64,000 bases of DNA from Acinetobacter sp. NIPH 2100 (GCF_000369805.1 NZ_KB850224.1:3367149-3431148), one strand, 5' to 3'. Counted from the stretch's first letter, positions 45,539-54,915 are shown. Numbers and translations: made by a program. Notes: generated by a model not told the origin, from the letters alone.

Positions 45539-47080
45539 TTATTTAAATCCAAAGGCTTCTTTCAATTTGCTAAACACCCAAGCATTTTCACGTGTACCTT
45601 TAAACACTTGTGAGCCAGCACCCTCAGCAAATAGTAGGACATCCCCACCACCATGTGTTTCAGAACCAGGACTACCGAGTTTAACGCCGACTTGTTGCAA
45701 GTAATCATCTGCCGCCGCTTCATCATCAGTAATATCAATACGTGAAGTTGGACGTGGTCCACCACCATTACCAAAGACCAACGTGGCTGAGGTTTTACCC
45801 TTTGCATCTAAGTTAGGTGCATGCTTCTTGCCATCGGCCAACACACGCGTGCGCGTATCTGTCGCTTTGGCTTCTTGATAGCTATAACTTAAACCCAAGA
45901 TACCAGGATTCGCAGTCGTCGTTTTTCCAGTACGCGCGGTATAACCATTAAAGGTCATGGTATGGTCATGGTCGGCAGTCACCACGATCAAGGTATTCTT
46001 TAGCTCAGGATCCGTTTTCTTGATTTTATCCAAGGCTGTCTTGATCGCATTATCAAATGCAATGGTGTCGTGTAGTGCACGTTTGGCATTGGTTCCATGT
46101 AAAGCATGGTCAATACGACCACCCTCAACCATCAAGAAAAAGCCTTTGCCCGCGGTATCTTGTGCCTGTAATAAATCAATCGATTTTGCAGTCATCTCAG
46201 CTAGAGTTGGCTGATTTGGCGCAGTTCTCGCGCGATCCAAATCATATTCTAGATGTGAAGTTGCGGAATAAAGACCAATATACTTTTTATTCAATGGTGC
46301 TGCATCCATCTCTGCTTTGGTCGCACCTACAGTATAATTTTTAGCCTTCAACTCATTAAGTAAATTACGCCCATCAATACGCCCTTTTTTATTGTCGGCC
46401 GCATTAAAAGGTGTGAAATGGTTGCGTCCGCCACCCATTAATACATCCACACCATCTAGCAATTTAGTATTGTAACCTGCCCCACCAGGAATCACCTGAC
46501 GTGCAATCTCAAACTGTGCATTACGATTACACACATGAGCGAATGTCGCTGCAGGCGTTGCATGGGTCAACTCTGTGGTGGTAATCGCCCCAACCTTTTT
46601 ACCATTGGCTTTGGCAAGTTCAAGAATCGTTTCCGCAGGGCTACCAGCAGCGACACTTGAACCTGGTGTTGGGCAATTATTAATGGCATTCGATACTTTA
46701 GTTACACCATCTGGCGCAGTGCCTGCACTTGGTTCAACTGCGATGGTTCCCGGTGTCATCCCAATCACTTCATTTCGGGTTTTCTTCCCCGTCATATAGG
46801 CAGCCATAGAAGGCGCACTGTCAGTGGTTTGACCATCTTCTGAATAGGTCTTAATTCTTACCGTACGGCGCAAGGTGTCCATGGTTAATTTACCAGATTC
46901 ACCGTAGCCATAAATTCGGCTTGCCGTGACTGTGGTTGGCCCCATACCATCACCTAAAAAGAAAATGATATTCTTGGCTTCACCCGCAGCCTGTGCACCC
47001 GTACTTGCAGCAACTAATGCAACAGTTAAAGCAGAGGCTTTCATACCGAACTGACCTAATTTAAATTGTTTTAACATCAT
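45539..47080 (-). CDS. phoA: Alkaline phosphatase (PhoA family), soluble exported form
   Basis: The 513-residue periplasmic phosphomonoesterase has a signal peptide (TVALVAASTGAQAA region). Its catalytic Ser sits in TTDSAPSMAAYMTG, with metal ligands in KNIIFFLGDGMG, ADHDHTMTFNGY and the C-terminal ETHGGGDVLLFAEG. The E. coli PhoA pattern TDSAASATAW differs, so this is a divergent PhoA (PF00245-type) branch. A paralogue lies 17 bases upstream (47098-48690), and the pair appears to be an operon. The mature N-terminus lacks a lipid anchor. GGAGAACG precedes the ATG. Confidence 0.9.
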   Translation of the reverse strand: MMLKQFKLGQFGMKASALTVALVAASTGAQAAGEAKNIIFFLGDGMGPTTVTASRIYGYGESGKLTMDTLRRTVRIKTYSEDGQTTDSAPSMAAYMTGKKTRNEVIGMTPGTIAVEPSAGTAPDGVTKVSNAINNCPTPGSSVAAGSPAETILELAKANGKKVGAITTTELTHATPAATFAHVCNRNAQFEIARQVIPGGAGYNTKLLDGVDVLMGGGRNHFTPFNAADNKKGRIDGRNLLNELKAKNYTVGATKAEMDAAPLNKKYIGLYSATSHLEYDLDRARTAPNQPTLAEMTAKSIDLLQAQDTAGKGFFLMVEGGRIDHALHGTNAKRALHDTIAFDNAIKTALDKIKKTDPELKNTLIVVTADHDHTMTFNGYTARTGKTTTANPGILGLSYSYQEAKATDTRTRVLADGKKHAPNLDAKGKTSATLVFGNGGGPRPTSRIDITDDEAAADDYLQQVGVKLGSPGSETHGGGDVLLFAEGAGSQVFKGTRENAWVFSKLKEAFGFK

Positions 47081-47097
47081 CGTTCTCCAGTCTGTTG

Positions 47098-48690
47098 TTA
47101 TTTATCTAGGCCAATGGCTTTACGAACTAAGTTAAATACTTCGATATTTTCGAGGCTGCCATGGAAATTGTCTGAACCAACACCGATTGCACCAAGGAAT
47201 ACATCGGTACCGCCATGTGTTTCGCTATCCGCAAAACCAGTTTGCACCACGGCTTCTTGTTGGAAATCATCTGCAGCCGTACCTATACACCAACCCTCTT
47301 TGTCAATGTCCGTTCCACGGCTATCGGTATATTTACCTGCTGGGCCTGCGACTGGATTACAGCTATCGTTATCCACTAACTTACCACGTGCTTCAAGACG
47401 GTTATCATCTAGGCGCTTTTTACCAGTACCAAAGCCAATAATTGGATACGGTGTTCCGTTTTCATCAGTGGCATAGCCAGCTTTGTTATAGTTTTTAACC
47501 AAACCTAATACGCTGGTCTCGGCACCTTTTACATATTTACCTGTACGTTTCGCATAACCATTCAAGACCATGGTATGGTCATGGTCAGCAGTCACCACGA
47601 TCAATGTATTCTTGAGTTCTGGATCTGTTTTTTTAACTTTATCAATCGCTGCTTTAATCGCATTATCAAAAGCAACTGTATCTTGTAATGCACGTTTTGC
47701 ATTGGTGTCATGTAAGGCATGGTCAATACGTCCGCCCTCAACCATCAAGAAGAAGCTTTTATTTTTCGCTTGTAAGACATCAATTGCCTTGGTGGTCATA
47801 TCTGCAAGACTTGGCTCATCAATCTTCTTATTGGTACGATCTAGGTCATAGTTCATATGACTGGCATTGAATAAGCCCAATAATTTTTTGGTCTTGGTTG
47901 GATCAATTTTGGTCAAATCACTACCCGTTGTAACAAAGCTATAACCTTGATCTTGCATTTCTTTGACCAGATCACGACCATCAGCACGCTTACCACCTGA
48001 TACAGTCGTTGGTTTAAACTGGCGTAAGCCGCCACCCAAGACCACATCCACACCATCATTTAATTTGGTGTTATATGCCGCCCATCCAGTACCCTTCCCT
48101 GCAGGAACCAGTTGCGCTGCAATATCATTTTCAGCATCACGATGACAAACATGTGCATAGGTCGTTGCTGGTGTTGCATGGGTAATACGGGTTGTAGTTA
48201 CGAGTCCCGTACCCATGCCTTGTGCTTTGGCAAGTTCAAGTAAGGTTTCTGCAGGTTTCTTGCCTTTATTCTCTGCAACATCATCACAGGTACTGGTACC
48301 ATCTGCTTTCGGTGGAGATGCGATCGTGCCTGTCTGCATGGAAATGACTTCATTTTTCATTTTCACGCCAGTCATATAGGCAGCCATTGACGGTGCACTA
48401 TCCGTCACCTGACCATCTTCTGAAAAGGTACGAACAAACGCTGTTTCTGGGAGTGTATCTATGGTCAAATCACCATCTTCACCAACAGAATAAATACGCG
48501 ATGCAGTTAAGGTGGTAATCCCCATCCCATCGCCTAAAAAGAAAATGACATTTTTCGCGGTTGGTGTCTTTGGTACTTCTGCTTTTTCATCATTATCATT
48601 ATCGTTACAGGCTACCATCCCACCCGATAAGACTGCTATCAAACTGACCGCCAATAGCTTTTTGGAAAAGCTCATCTTTGATAAGAACAT
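47098..48690 (-). CDS. phoA: Alkaline phosphatase (PhoA family), lipoprotein form
   Basis: The 530-residue paralogue of the next gene product carries a lipoprotein signal: lipobox GMVAC (Cys28) followed by NDNDNDEK. The catalytic core is shared: VTDSAPSMAAYMTG, KNVIFFLGDGMG and ADHDHTMVLNGY. An insert with a Cys pair (NDSCNPVAG and KEGWCIG) lies before the C-terminal HGGTDVFLGAIG. The lipidated linker resembles that of the PhoX lipoprotein at 42574. A Pho-box-like array upstream (48751-48780) suggests PhoB control. The downstream phoA begins 17 bases after this stop. Confidence 0.9.
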   Translation of the reverse strand: MFLSKMSFSKKLLAVSLIAVLSGGMVACNDNDNDEKAEVPKTPTAKNVIFFLGDGMGITTLTASRIYSVGEDGDLTIDTLPETAFVRTFSEDGQVTDSAPSMAAYMTGVKMKNEVISMQTGTIASPPKADGTSTCDDVAENKGKKPAETLLELAKAQGMGTGLVTTTRITHATPATTYAHVCHRDAENDIAAQLVPAGKGTGWAAYNTKLNDGVDVVLGGGLRQFKPTTVSGGKRADGRDLVKEMQDQGYSFVTTGSDLTKIDPTKTKKLLGLFNASHMNYDLDRTNKKIDEPSLADMTTKAIDVLQAKNKSFFLMVEGGRIDHALHDTNAKRALQDTVAFDNAIKAAIDKVKKTDPELKNTLIVVTADHDHTMVLNGYAKRTGKYVKGAETSVLGLVKNYNKAGYATDENGTPYPIIGFGTGKKRLDDNRLEARGKLVDNDSCNPVAGPAGKYTDSRGTDIDKEGWCIGTAADDFQQEAVVQTGFADSETHGGTDVFLGAIGVGSDNFHGSLENIEVFNLVRKAIGLDK

Positions 48691-48750
48691 AAAATATCCC
48701 CAGATTTATTGTTTGGACGTAATTTCGTTGCATAGACCATAACAATGCTG

Positions 48751-48780
48751 GGTGACCCTTTTATGTCACCTTGATGACAA
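48751..48780 (-). promoter_or_regulatory. Pho-box-like array upstream of the phosphatase pair
   Basis: Reading the minus strand from 48780, TTGTCAT, GTGACAT and GGGTCAC appear at 11-base spacing. Only the first matches the PhoB half-site CTGTCAT closely. It lies 61 bases before the first phosphatase start. Confidence 0.6.
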
Positions 48781-48831
48781 TATTATTTCATCTTGTTGTT
48801 TTATATATAAATTATGTTATAACATATCAAT

Positions 48832-49614
48832 TTAATCAGCTAACGCAATTTGAAGATCAACAACTTTTCCCTGCTGCTCACCCTGTTGAGATTTTTCCAG
48901 CCAGTGCCATTGTGTTTGCGTCAGTCTTAAAAAATTAGAGCATCGTGTGCCATAAATTGGACTTTGAATAAAGGTTGAAGACAACAAAGCTTCCATGTCT
49001 GGATTAATTCCCGTATCGGGTAACAGATCTGGAATAACTTTTCGTTCATCTTCTAAAATGTTCCAAGCAGCATCGTTTAACGTTAACTCTGATACTTGTG
49101 ACTGTTGTAGCATCGGTAGAAATTCTTGAGTAAAACGTTGACTTAAATGTCTGGTTTTCTGCCAATCTTCAGACATGAGTCCATTTGAGACCACATAAAC
49201 GCCATTGGCGAGGACTTGGGGAGCTTCACCTCGGTTGCTCATATAAACGGCTTGTTCTATATCGCCAACAAACAAATTGAACCCTGCATAGTCCTGTTGC
49301 TGCTGTTCCAACTGTCGTGCAAAACGAATAGGAGCCAAATCACTTTCTAAAAAAGATTGGATCAAATGCCCCCGCGAAGTCGTATATTTATTTTGATCTC
49401 GCCCATTGCGGAAATTGGTGACAATCGCCCAACGCCCCGACGCTGTAACGCCCATCCACGTGCCACCCGACTGTAAGTCCTGCCCTGCAACAATGTTGCT
49501 GTCTGCCCATGGATGCAAAAGCGAACTTGGCCGATGATAAAATTCATCACGATTTGAAATGAGGCACAATGGCATCTCATCCAGCACTTGCCATGCAAAA
49601 GCGACAATACACAT
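48832..49614 (-). CDS. NRDE family protein (TANGO2-like)
   Basis: The 260-residue protein starts with Cys2 (MCIVAFAWQV) and carries the family-defining SNRDEFYHRP (about residues 20-29). GGTWMGVTASGRWAIVTNFRN follows, split as GGTWMGVTASGRWA and IVTNFRNG, then the C-terminal GTRCSNFLRL-like YGTRCSNF. The Cys2 and NRDE motif suggest an Ntn-hydrolase fold, but the reaction is unknown; the human homologue is TANGO2. The gene starts at 49614 just before lgt on the other strand. No operon partner is evident. Confidence 0.9.
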   Translation of the reverse strand: MCIVAFAWQVLDEMPLCLISNRDEFYHRPSSLLHPWADSNIVAGQDLQSGGTWMGVTASGRWAIVTNFRNGRDQNKYTTSRGHLIQSFLESDLAPIRFARQLEQQQQDYAGFNLFVGDIEQAVYMSNRGEAPQVLANGVYVVSNGLMSEDWQKTRHLSQRFTQEFLPMLQQSQVSELTLNDAAWNILEDERKVIPDLLPDTGINPDMEALLSSTFIQSPIYGTRCSNFLRLTQTQWHWLEKSQQGEQQGKVVDLQIALAD

Positions 49615-49723
49615 AGATTCTTTTTCTCACATATTCGGAACATTGATCTTTCACATTGAATGTACAACATTTTTAACATCATTCCGCTACAATCTGCTCA
49701 AAATATAAAATTGAGGAACAGCA

Positions 49724-50536
49724 ATGCTGACCTATCCAAATATTGATCCGGTTGCGCTGAGCTTAGGACCAGTCAAAGTGCACTGGTATGGACTGATGTA
49801 TCTCTTGGCTTTTCTATGCGCATGGGGTTTGGCATCGTATCGCGCTAAACAACGTGATGGCTGGACAGGCGACATGGTTTCAGACCTGGTCTTTTACGGT
49901 GCGCTGGGTGTGGTCCTGGGTGGTCGTGTCGGCTATGTGCTGTTTTATGAGTTTGATAAATTCCTAGAAAATCCACTGTGGTTATTCCAAGTCTGGACAG
50001 GCGGCATGAGCTTCCACGGCGGCTTCCTTGGTGTCATGATTGCAATGCTGTTTTGGTGTAAGAAATACCAAAAAACATGGTTCCAAACTTTGGATTTTAT
50101 TGCCCCATGTGTACCAACAGGTTTGATGTTCGGACGTTTTGGTAACTTTATTGGTGGTGAACTGTATGGTCGTCAAGTCCAGGATCCTAGCTATCCATTT
50201 GGCATGATTTTCCCAACCGATCCATTAGGTCTGGTTCGCCATCCATCACAAATTTATCAAGCATTCTGTGAAGGTCTTATCCTGTTCATCGTACTTTGGT
50301 GGTTCAGTTCTAAGCCTCGCCCACGTATGGCTGTTTCAGCGGTGTTTCTCGTCGGCTATGGTATTGCTCGATTCTTTATGGAGTTCTTCCGCGAACCCGA
50401 TGCAGACCAAGGCTACATTTTATTTGGCTGGATGACCAAAGGACAAATCCTGAGTTTCCCAATGATTATTATTGGTCTATGGATGATCTGGTATGCTTAC
50501 CGTAAAAATATTTATGACTGGCAGTTAAAGAAATAA
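49724..50536 (+). CDS. lgt: Phosphatidylglycerol--prolipoprotein diacylglyceryl transferase
   Basis: The 270-residue inner-membrane enzyme transfers diacylglycerol to the lipobox Cys, the first step of lipoprotein maturation. It has the Lgt signature region GRFGNFIGGELYGR (about residues 137-150) and the early motif HWYGLMYLLAF. The signature position usually holding Asn (GNFIN) is Gly here. Seven hydrophobic segments fit the family. The ATG has TTGAGGA upstream. It serves all lipoproteins in the window, including the phosphatases. A terminator follows. Confidence 0.95.
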   Translation: MLTYPNIDPVALSLGPVKVHWYGLMYLLAFLCAWGLASYRAKQRDGWTGDMVSDLVFYGALGVVLGGRVGYVLFYEFDKFLENPLWLFQVWTGGMSFHGGFLGVMIAMLFWCKKYQKTWFQTLDFIAPCVPTGLMFGRFGNFIGGELYGRQVQDPSYPFGMIFPTDPLGLVRHPSQIYQAFCEGLILFIVLWWFSSKPRPRMAVSAVFLVGYGIARFFMEFFREPDADQGYILFGWMTKGQILSFPMIIIGLWMIWYAYRKNIYDWQLKK

Positions 50537-50537
50537 A

Positions 50538-50565
50538 AAAATGGGAGCGAATGCTCCCTTTTTTA
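50538..50565 (+). terminator. Terminator after lgt
   Basis: GGGAGC (50543-50548) pairs with GCTCCC (50553-50558), extended by A and T runs. Confidence 0.88.
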
Positions 50566-50640
50566 GGCTGACGACTTAAGCCATTTATCAATCTTTCAGA
50601 AACAGCGTATATTGATTCTATTCCATTCAGGAGAGAGTCG

Positions 50641-51006
50641 ATGCAGCAACAAAGTCAGCATCTTGCCAGCTTTAAAGTGCATGAGCTGGTTTTTAGCCTA
50701 TCTCCCTTGCAGCTTAATCAACACCTTGTCATCCAAATTGAAAAATCTCTCGGGCTGAGTTTTAACGACCAAGATCAGCCACATCGCGTCTGTTTTGCCA
50801 ACCAAAATGCCGAACTACAAGATGCCTATAAACAAGTTTTTACAGCGCTTGATCTGCTTGATTATGTCTATGCTGTTTTAGTGGCGGAAAAAGGAAAAAT
50901 AGACGTACTTGATCCAAAGCAACAATCCATTCCCTATCCGACCGACAATCTCCAATTCTGGACGTTGGTCAAAATTGGTCAGCAATATCGTTATTCTCTG
51001 GCTTAA
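50641..51006 (+). CDS. Small protein of unknown function
   Basis: The 121-residue protein starts with an ATG after AGGAGAG, a good ribosome binding site. It has no signal peptide or membrane segment and is rich in Gln and Leu. The sequence (LASFKVHELVFSLSPLQLNQ, FTALDLLDYVYAVLV) suggests a mixed alpha/beta soluble fold, but I recognise no family. Its last four bases overlap the convergent wrbA stop region. It lies between lgt and wrbA, which gives no functional clue. The coding assignment rests on the ribosome binding site and an uninterrupted frame. Confidence 0.6.
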   Translation: MQQQSQHLASFKVHELVFSLSPLQLNQHLVIQIEKSLGLSFNDQDQPHRVCFANQNAELQDAYKQVFTALDLLDYVYAVLVAEKGKIDVLDPKQQSIPYPTDNLQFWTLVKIGQQYRYSLA

Positions 51007-51602
51007 AATTTTCCAGCCAATGCCTTCACGACATCACCTAAACGTTTACCCTGCGCTTCACATAAGATTTTTTCATCTTGGCTGATACTTTGATCATGTC
51101 TTGGCCCACTGACATGGCTAGCGCCATAGGGTGTTCCACCAGTTTTGGTATTGGATAATGCGGGGATTGAATTTGGTAATCCCATAATCATCATGCCATG
51201 ATGAAACAACGGCGGTAACATCGTCAATAATGTACTTTCCTGCCCACCATGCATCGAACCCGAAGACGTAAACACACAGGCAGGTTTATTATGCAACGCA
51301 CCATTTAACCATAAGCTAGTGGTTTGATCCCAAAAGTACTTCATCTCACTGGCCATATTGCCAAAACGTGTGGGTGAACCCAAGGCTAAACCAGAACAAT
51401 GCGTCAGATCATCTAAACTACAATAAATATCACCATCTTCTGGGATACTGGCTTCCGCTTGAGTCACAACAGGGGCCAAATTCGGTACGGTTCGAATGCG
51501 AGCAGTGACACCAGCCGCTTCAATTCCATCGGCAATCAGATGCGCCATTTGCTGGGTTGAACCATATTTACTGTAATAAAGAACAAGAACGTAAGGTTGC
51601 AT
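51003..51602 (-). CDS. wrbA: NAD(P)H:quinone oxidoreductase WrbA
   Basis: The 199-residue flavodoxin-fold protein uses FMN to reduce quinones by two electrons. It shows VLVLYYSKYGSTQQMA (flavin phosphate loop, about residues 5-20), GSPTRFGNMASEMKYFWDQT (split as GSPTRFGNMA and SEMKYFWDQT) and the SSGSMHGGQEST motif. Length matches WrbA (about 198). The ATG at 51602 gives the family start MQPYVLVLYYS; a frame extending to 51632 adds ten residues without support. It is divergent from a YihY-type gene. Confidence 0.94.
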   Translation of the reverse strand: MQPYVLVLYYSKYGSTQQMAHLIADGIEAAGVTARIRTVPNLAPVVTQAEASIPEDGDIYCSLDDLTHCSGLALGSPTRFGNMASEMKYFWDQTTSLWLNGALHNKPACVFTSSGSMHGGQESTLLTMLPPLFHHGMMIMGLPNSIPALSNTKTGGTPYGASHVSGPRHDQSISQDEKILCEAQGKRLGDVVKALAGKF

Positions 51603-51715
51603 CACTTTCAAGAATTTTGTTAAAAAGAACACTATACGACATTTTTTACTTTTTGAGCTGTAGTAAATCCAGTGATTACACCGGATTTTTATTAAAAATA
51701 ACTAGGATAGAACCC

Positions 51716-52966
51716 ATGATCTTAAAGCGTTATCTAAAAAATCTGCCCTTTTTAGAGAAAACATGGTTTCAATTTATTGTGTTTGTGTTACGACGTTTCG
51801 AAGCAGATCGCTGCCGAGAACAAGCGGGAGGTCTCACCTATACCACACTGTTTGCTGTAGTTCCGATGCTGACTGTGTTTTTGGTGATTATCTCTTCCAT
51901 CAAAGCGCTGGAACCTGCCAGACAACAACTGCAACAACTGATTTATAGCAACTTCTTACCGAAAAGCACCATCGCCTTTGACAAAGCCTTAAATGCCTTT
52001 ACCGAGAAATCCAGCAACCTGACCATCATTGGTGTGCTGTTTCTCTTTATCACTACGGTGCTAATGCTGACCTCGATTGAAAATGTTTTCAATCGGATTT
52101 GGCGCGTCAAAGAGACACGCACAGGCTTAGTCGGATTCATGCGTTACTGGACCATTATTTCACTGGGACCCATTATTTTGGGCAGCGCCTTTGTACTGTC
52201 GTCTACAGTGGCTTCAATGAATATTCTGAGTAATAACTTTGCAGGTTATCAGTTAGATGGTTCGTTCCTGTTATGGCTGATCTCTTTTGTTTTGACCATT
52301 GTCGGTTTCTTTATTTTATATTGGACCATCCCAAATCGGACTGTTCCTGTGTTTTCAGCCTTCATCGCCGCTTGCTTTAGTGCCACGGTCTTTGAAGTTT
52401 TAAAACGTTTTTTTGGCTGGGTGATGAGCAACTTCACCAGTTATGAAATCGTCTATGGTGCCTTTGCGGCAGTACCGATTTTCCTACTGTGGATCTATTT
52501 GTCTTGGAATATTATCTTATTGGGTGTCGAAATCAGTTATGCGTTGACTGCCTTTCATTCAGGCAAAGAACAAAAGCGTCATCCGATTTTAATGCTGCTC
52601 GATATTCTGGAATTGTTTTATAAGAAACAACAAATTGGTCAAAGTGTCAGTGAAAAAGAGCTTTTAAATATTATTGGTCGTGGTGAATTGGGACGTTTGC
52701 CTGCCTATATCATTCAACTCGAACAACAGAATCTAATAATGCGAACCGATAAAGATGAATATGTGTTGGTCCGCAATCTGGCCCAAGTAGACTTTTGGAG
52801 TTTCTTCACGGCACTTCCTTATCCACTGCCGCTACGTCATGATGTCGAACATATCCATCAGGATGATGAATGGATGGAACGACTCGGCCCGTCATTGGTT
52901 GAAAGTAACGACTATTTAGCGGCCAAGCTGTCTATTCCCCTGTCTACAATCTTTGAACAAAAATAA
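51716..52966 (+). CDS. YihY/virulence factor BrkB family membrane protein
   Basis: The 416-residue inner-membrane protein has about six hydrophobic segments. It carries the YihY pattern DRCREQAGGLTYTTLFAVVPM (about residues 25-45, given here in pieces DRCREQAGGL and TYTTLFAVVPM), ENVFNRIW and FGWVMSNFTSYEIVYGAFA. A soluble C-terminal part of roughly 120 residues contains a winged-helix-like segment (IGQSVSEKELLNIIGRGELG). Function is unknown; RNase BN was once wrongly assigned to this family. The ATG at 51716 follows AGGA. A short hairpin (AAATCC...GGATTT, 51665-51688) lies before it. Confidence 0.88.
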   Translation: MILKRYLKNLPFLEKTWFQFIVFVLRRFEADRCREQAGGLTYTTLFAVVPMLTVFLVIISSIKALEPARQQLQQLIYSNFLPKSTIAFDKALNAFTEKSSNLTIIGVLFLFITTVLMLTSIENVFNRIWRVKETRTGLVGFMRYWTIISLGPIILGSAFVLSSTVASMNILSNNFAGYQLDGSFLLWLISFVLTIVGFFILYWTIPNRTVPVFSAFIAACFSATVFEVLKRFFGWVMSNFTSYEIVYGAFAAVPIFLLWIYLSWNIILLGVEISYALTAFHSGKEQKRHPILMLLDILELFYKKQQIGQSVSEKELLNIIGRGELGRLPAYIIQLEQQNLIMRTDKDEYVLVRNLAQVDFWSFFTALPYPLPLRHDVEHIHQDDEWMERLGPSLVESNDYLAAKLSIPLSTIFEQK

Positions 52967-52973
52967 AGAAAAT

Positions 52974-53003
52974 AAAAAAAGACCTCTTTCGAGGTCTTTT
53001 TTT
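52974..53003. terminator. Bidirectional terminator after yihY
   Basis: AAAAAAAGACCTC and GAGGTCTTTTTTT pair around TTTC, between convergent genes. Confidence 0.92.
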
Positions 53004-53910
53004 ATTTTCTGAGCCAACCTTGTAAACTCACCACCACGATACCCAGCAAAACCAAGCTCGAACCAATCACAAAATTCAACTCAATCTTCTCATCCAATAA
53101 CCACATACCAAAAGCCATACCAAACAAGGGAGTCAGAAAAGAAAACACACCGAGTCGAGATGCCAAATAATTACGTAATAACCAGAACCACGCCAGAAAA
53201 CTCGCAAAAGAAACGATCAAAGTATGAAATGCCAGACTTCCGATCACAAGTGGCGTAAAATGAATCGTACCTTGACCAAGAATAAGAACCAATCCAAACA
53301 ACAATACAAAACTACCCGCCAATTGATAAAACAGAGTTTGTGTCACTGCAGCTTGTGCAAGGGAAGATAAACGAACCGTGATGGTCGTTGCTGCCCAAGC
53401 AATACTTGCCGCAAGCGCAAGTAAATCTCCCCATAACATTTGTTGTTGCAACACAGAATCTGTACCGTTATCCACCCGCAAGAAAGTTACTACAATTCCT
53501 AAAAAGGCCATCGCGATCCCACTCCATTGCAGCATGCTTAAGCGCTCAGAAGGGAGTTTCCAGTGCAAACCCAAGGCCACAAAAATCGGAGCAGTATAAA
53601 GCAACACCACCGCATGCGAAGCTGAGGTCAATTGCAAAGCTTGCGCTAGTAAAAAGAACTCTAAGGAAAATAACACAGCAACCAAAGCACCTGCTTTTAA
53701 GTTCTGACGATTCAAAAGTTGGCTGGTCTTATCGAGATACAGCAACGGCAAGAGGAGTATGGCTGCCAAACCTGAACGGAGTGCAATTTGCATTAAGGGA
53801 GAAATATCAGGAGCTGCCATTTTTAAGATGACTTGTTGTAGCCCCCAAATCATGCAGAGTACAATCATCAAACCCGATGCCGTTGCGTCTAATGCTTTAC
53901 GCTCATCCAT
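53002..53910 (-). CDS. EamA (DMT) family transporter
   Basis: The 302-residue membrane protein has two EamA repeats: the first opens with LMIVLCMIWGLQQVILK, and the second with MLWGDLLALAASIAWAATTI. About ten hydrophobic segments are visible. It is not a close copy of the transporter at 14027, though it shares the architecture and again sits divergent from an AraC-type regulator (107 bases away). The role is presumably export of a small metabolite under regulator control; the substrate is unknown. Confidence 0.85.
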   Translation of the reverse strand: MDERKALDATASGLMIVLCMIWGLQQVILKMAAPDISPLMQIALRSGLAAILLLPLLYLDKTSQLLNRQNLKAGALVAVLFSLEFFLLAQALQLTSASHAVVLLYTAPIFVALGLHWKLPSERLSMLQWSGIAMAFLGIVVTFLRVDNGTDSVLQQQMLWGDLLALAASIAWAATTITVRLSSLAQAAVTQTLFYQLAGSFVLLFGLVLILGQGTIHFTPLVIGSLAFHTLIVSFASFLAWFWLLRNYLASRLGVFSFLTPLFGMAFGMWLLDEKIELNFVIGSSLVLLGIVVVSLQGWLRK

Positions 53911-54017
53911 CGCGTGCTCCTCATTTTCTCATTTGAGCACCAATATAAGTCTGTCTTAATTTCATGATATAGTGAAAATACGACAATAGATGCGTATTTT
54001 CAGGCAATTCTCATGTT

Positions 54018-54818
54018 ATGAAAAAATCGGCACACAGAATTCAAGATTTTCAGGCAATTCCGACCTATAACGATATTCCAGCACCTTTATGGCTGCAGAT
54101 TCGTGATGCACCCGCAGAGACCTTCTACCCACAACACGCGCACGCTTGGGGAGAATTTATCTACGCTTTTGATGGTGTGTTAGAGGTGAATATTGATCAA
54201 ATTCATTATTTAACCCCACCACCCTATGGAATCTGGCTGCCACCACATTTACAACATAGTGGTATCAATCGTAACGAGGTCACCCATTGCACCCTATATG
54301 TGCATGAGTCGCTGTGCCAAAATATGCCTCAACAGGCTGGTATCTTATTGTCTGCTCCATTGGTTTCTGCCTTGCTCGAACATATTCGTAAATATCCCTT
54401 TTCTGAACAGGATCCAGAGTATTTACGCTTGCTTCAAGTGTTACTCGACTCACTCACCCATGCTGAGCTTGTTGGGAGTTATTTACCCACAACACAACAT
54501 CCTGCACTGGCTAAAATATTGACCCATTTACATGAATTTCCTGCCGATAACAGTACGTTGGAAGAACTGGCACAAATGATCAATATGACTGAACGAACCC
54601 TTGCTCGTTATAGTCAAAAAGAGCTCGGAATGTCATTGCATGAATGGCGGCAGCGTTTAAAAGTGATGAAAGCGATGTCGATGCTAAATCAAGGTAAAAC
54701 CATTGAAAATATTGCTTTGGACTTAGGTTATGCCAGCTCTTCGGCTTTTATTTATATGTTTAAACGCTGGATGCAGTTTACCCCTGACCAATTTCGAAAA
54801 CTGTATCAAGGCAGTTAA
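54018..54818 (+). CDS. AraC family transcriptional regulator with cupin sensor
   Basis: The 266-residue protein has an N-terminal cupin-like effector domain (FYPQHAHAWGEFIYAFDGVL, split as FYPQHAHAWGEF and IYAFDGVL) with a His-rich site. The C-terminal AraC DNA-binding domain has helix-turn-helices in LEELAQMINMTERTLARYSQ and IENIALDLGYASSSAFIYMF. It ends WMQFTPDQFRKLYQ, typical of the family. It is divergent from the EamA transporter gene and probably controls it. The other EamA/AraC pair in the window has a different N-terminal domain. Confidence 0.9.
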   Translation: MKKSAHRIQDFQAIPTYNDIPAPLWLQIRDAPAETFYPQHAHAWGEFIYAFDGVLEVNIDQIHYLTPPPYGIWLPPHLQHSGINRNEVTHCTLYVHESLCQNMPQQAGILLSAPLVSALLEHIRKYPFSEQDPEYLRLLQVLLDSLTHAELVGSYLPTTQHPALAKILTHLHEFPADNSTLEELAQMINMTERTLARYSQKELGMSLHEWRQRLKVMKAMSMLNQGKTIENIALDLGYASSSAFIYMFKRWMQFTPDQFRKLYQGS

Positions 54819-54871
54819 CATGTGACTGGGTTTGTATTTGGGCAAAAACAAAATTACATTTGTGGAGATAT

Positions 54872-54904
54872 AAAAAATGGCACTGATTGCAAAACCAGCG
54901 CCAT
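54872..54904 (-). terminator. Terminator after FAH-family gene
   Basis: On the minus strand ATGGC-G-CTG pairs with CAG-T-GCCAT around GTTTTGCAAT, followed by TTTTTTA. Confidence 0.8.
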
Positions 54905-54915
54905 CGTATTTCAAC

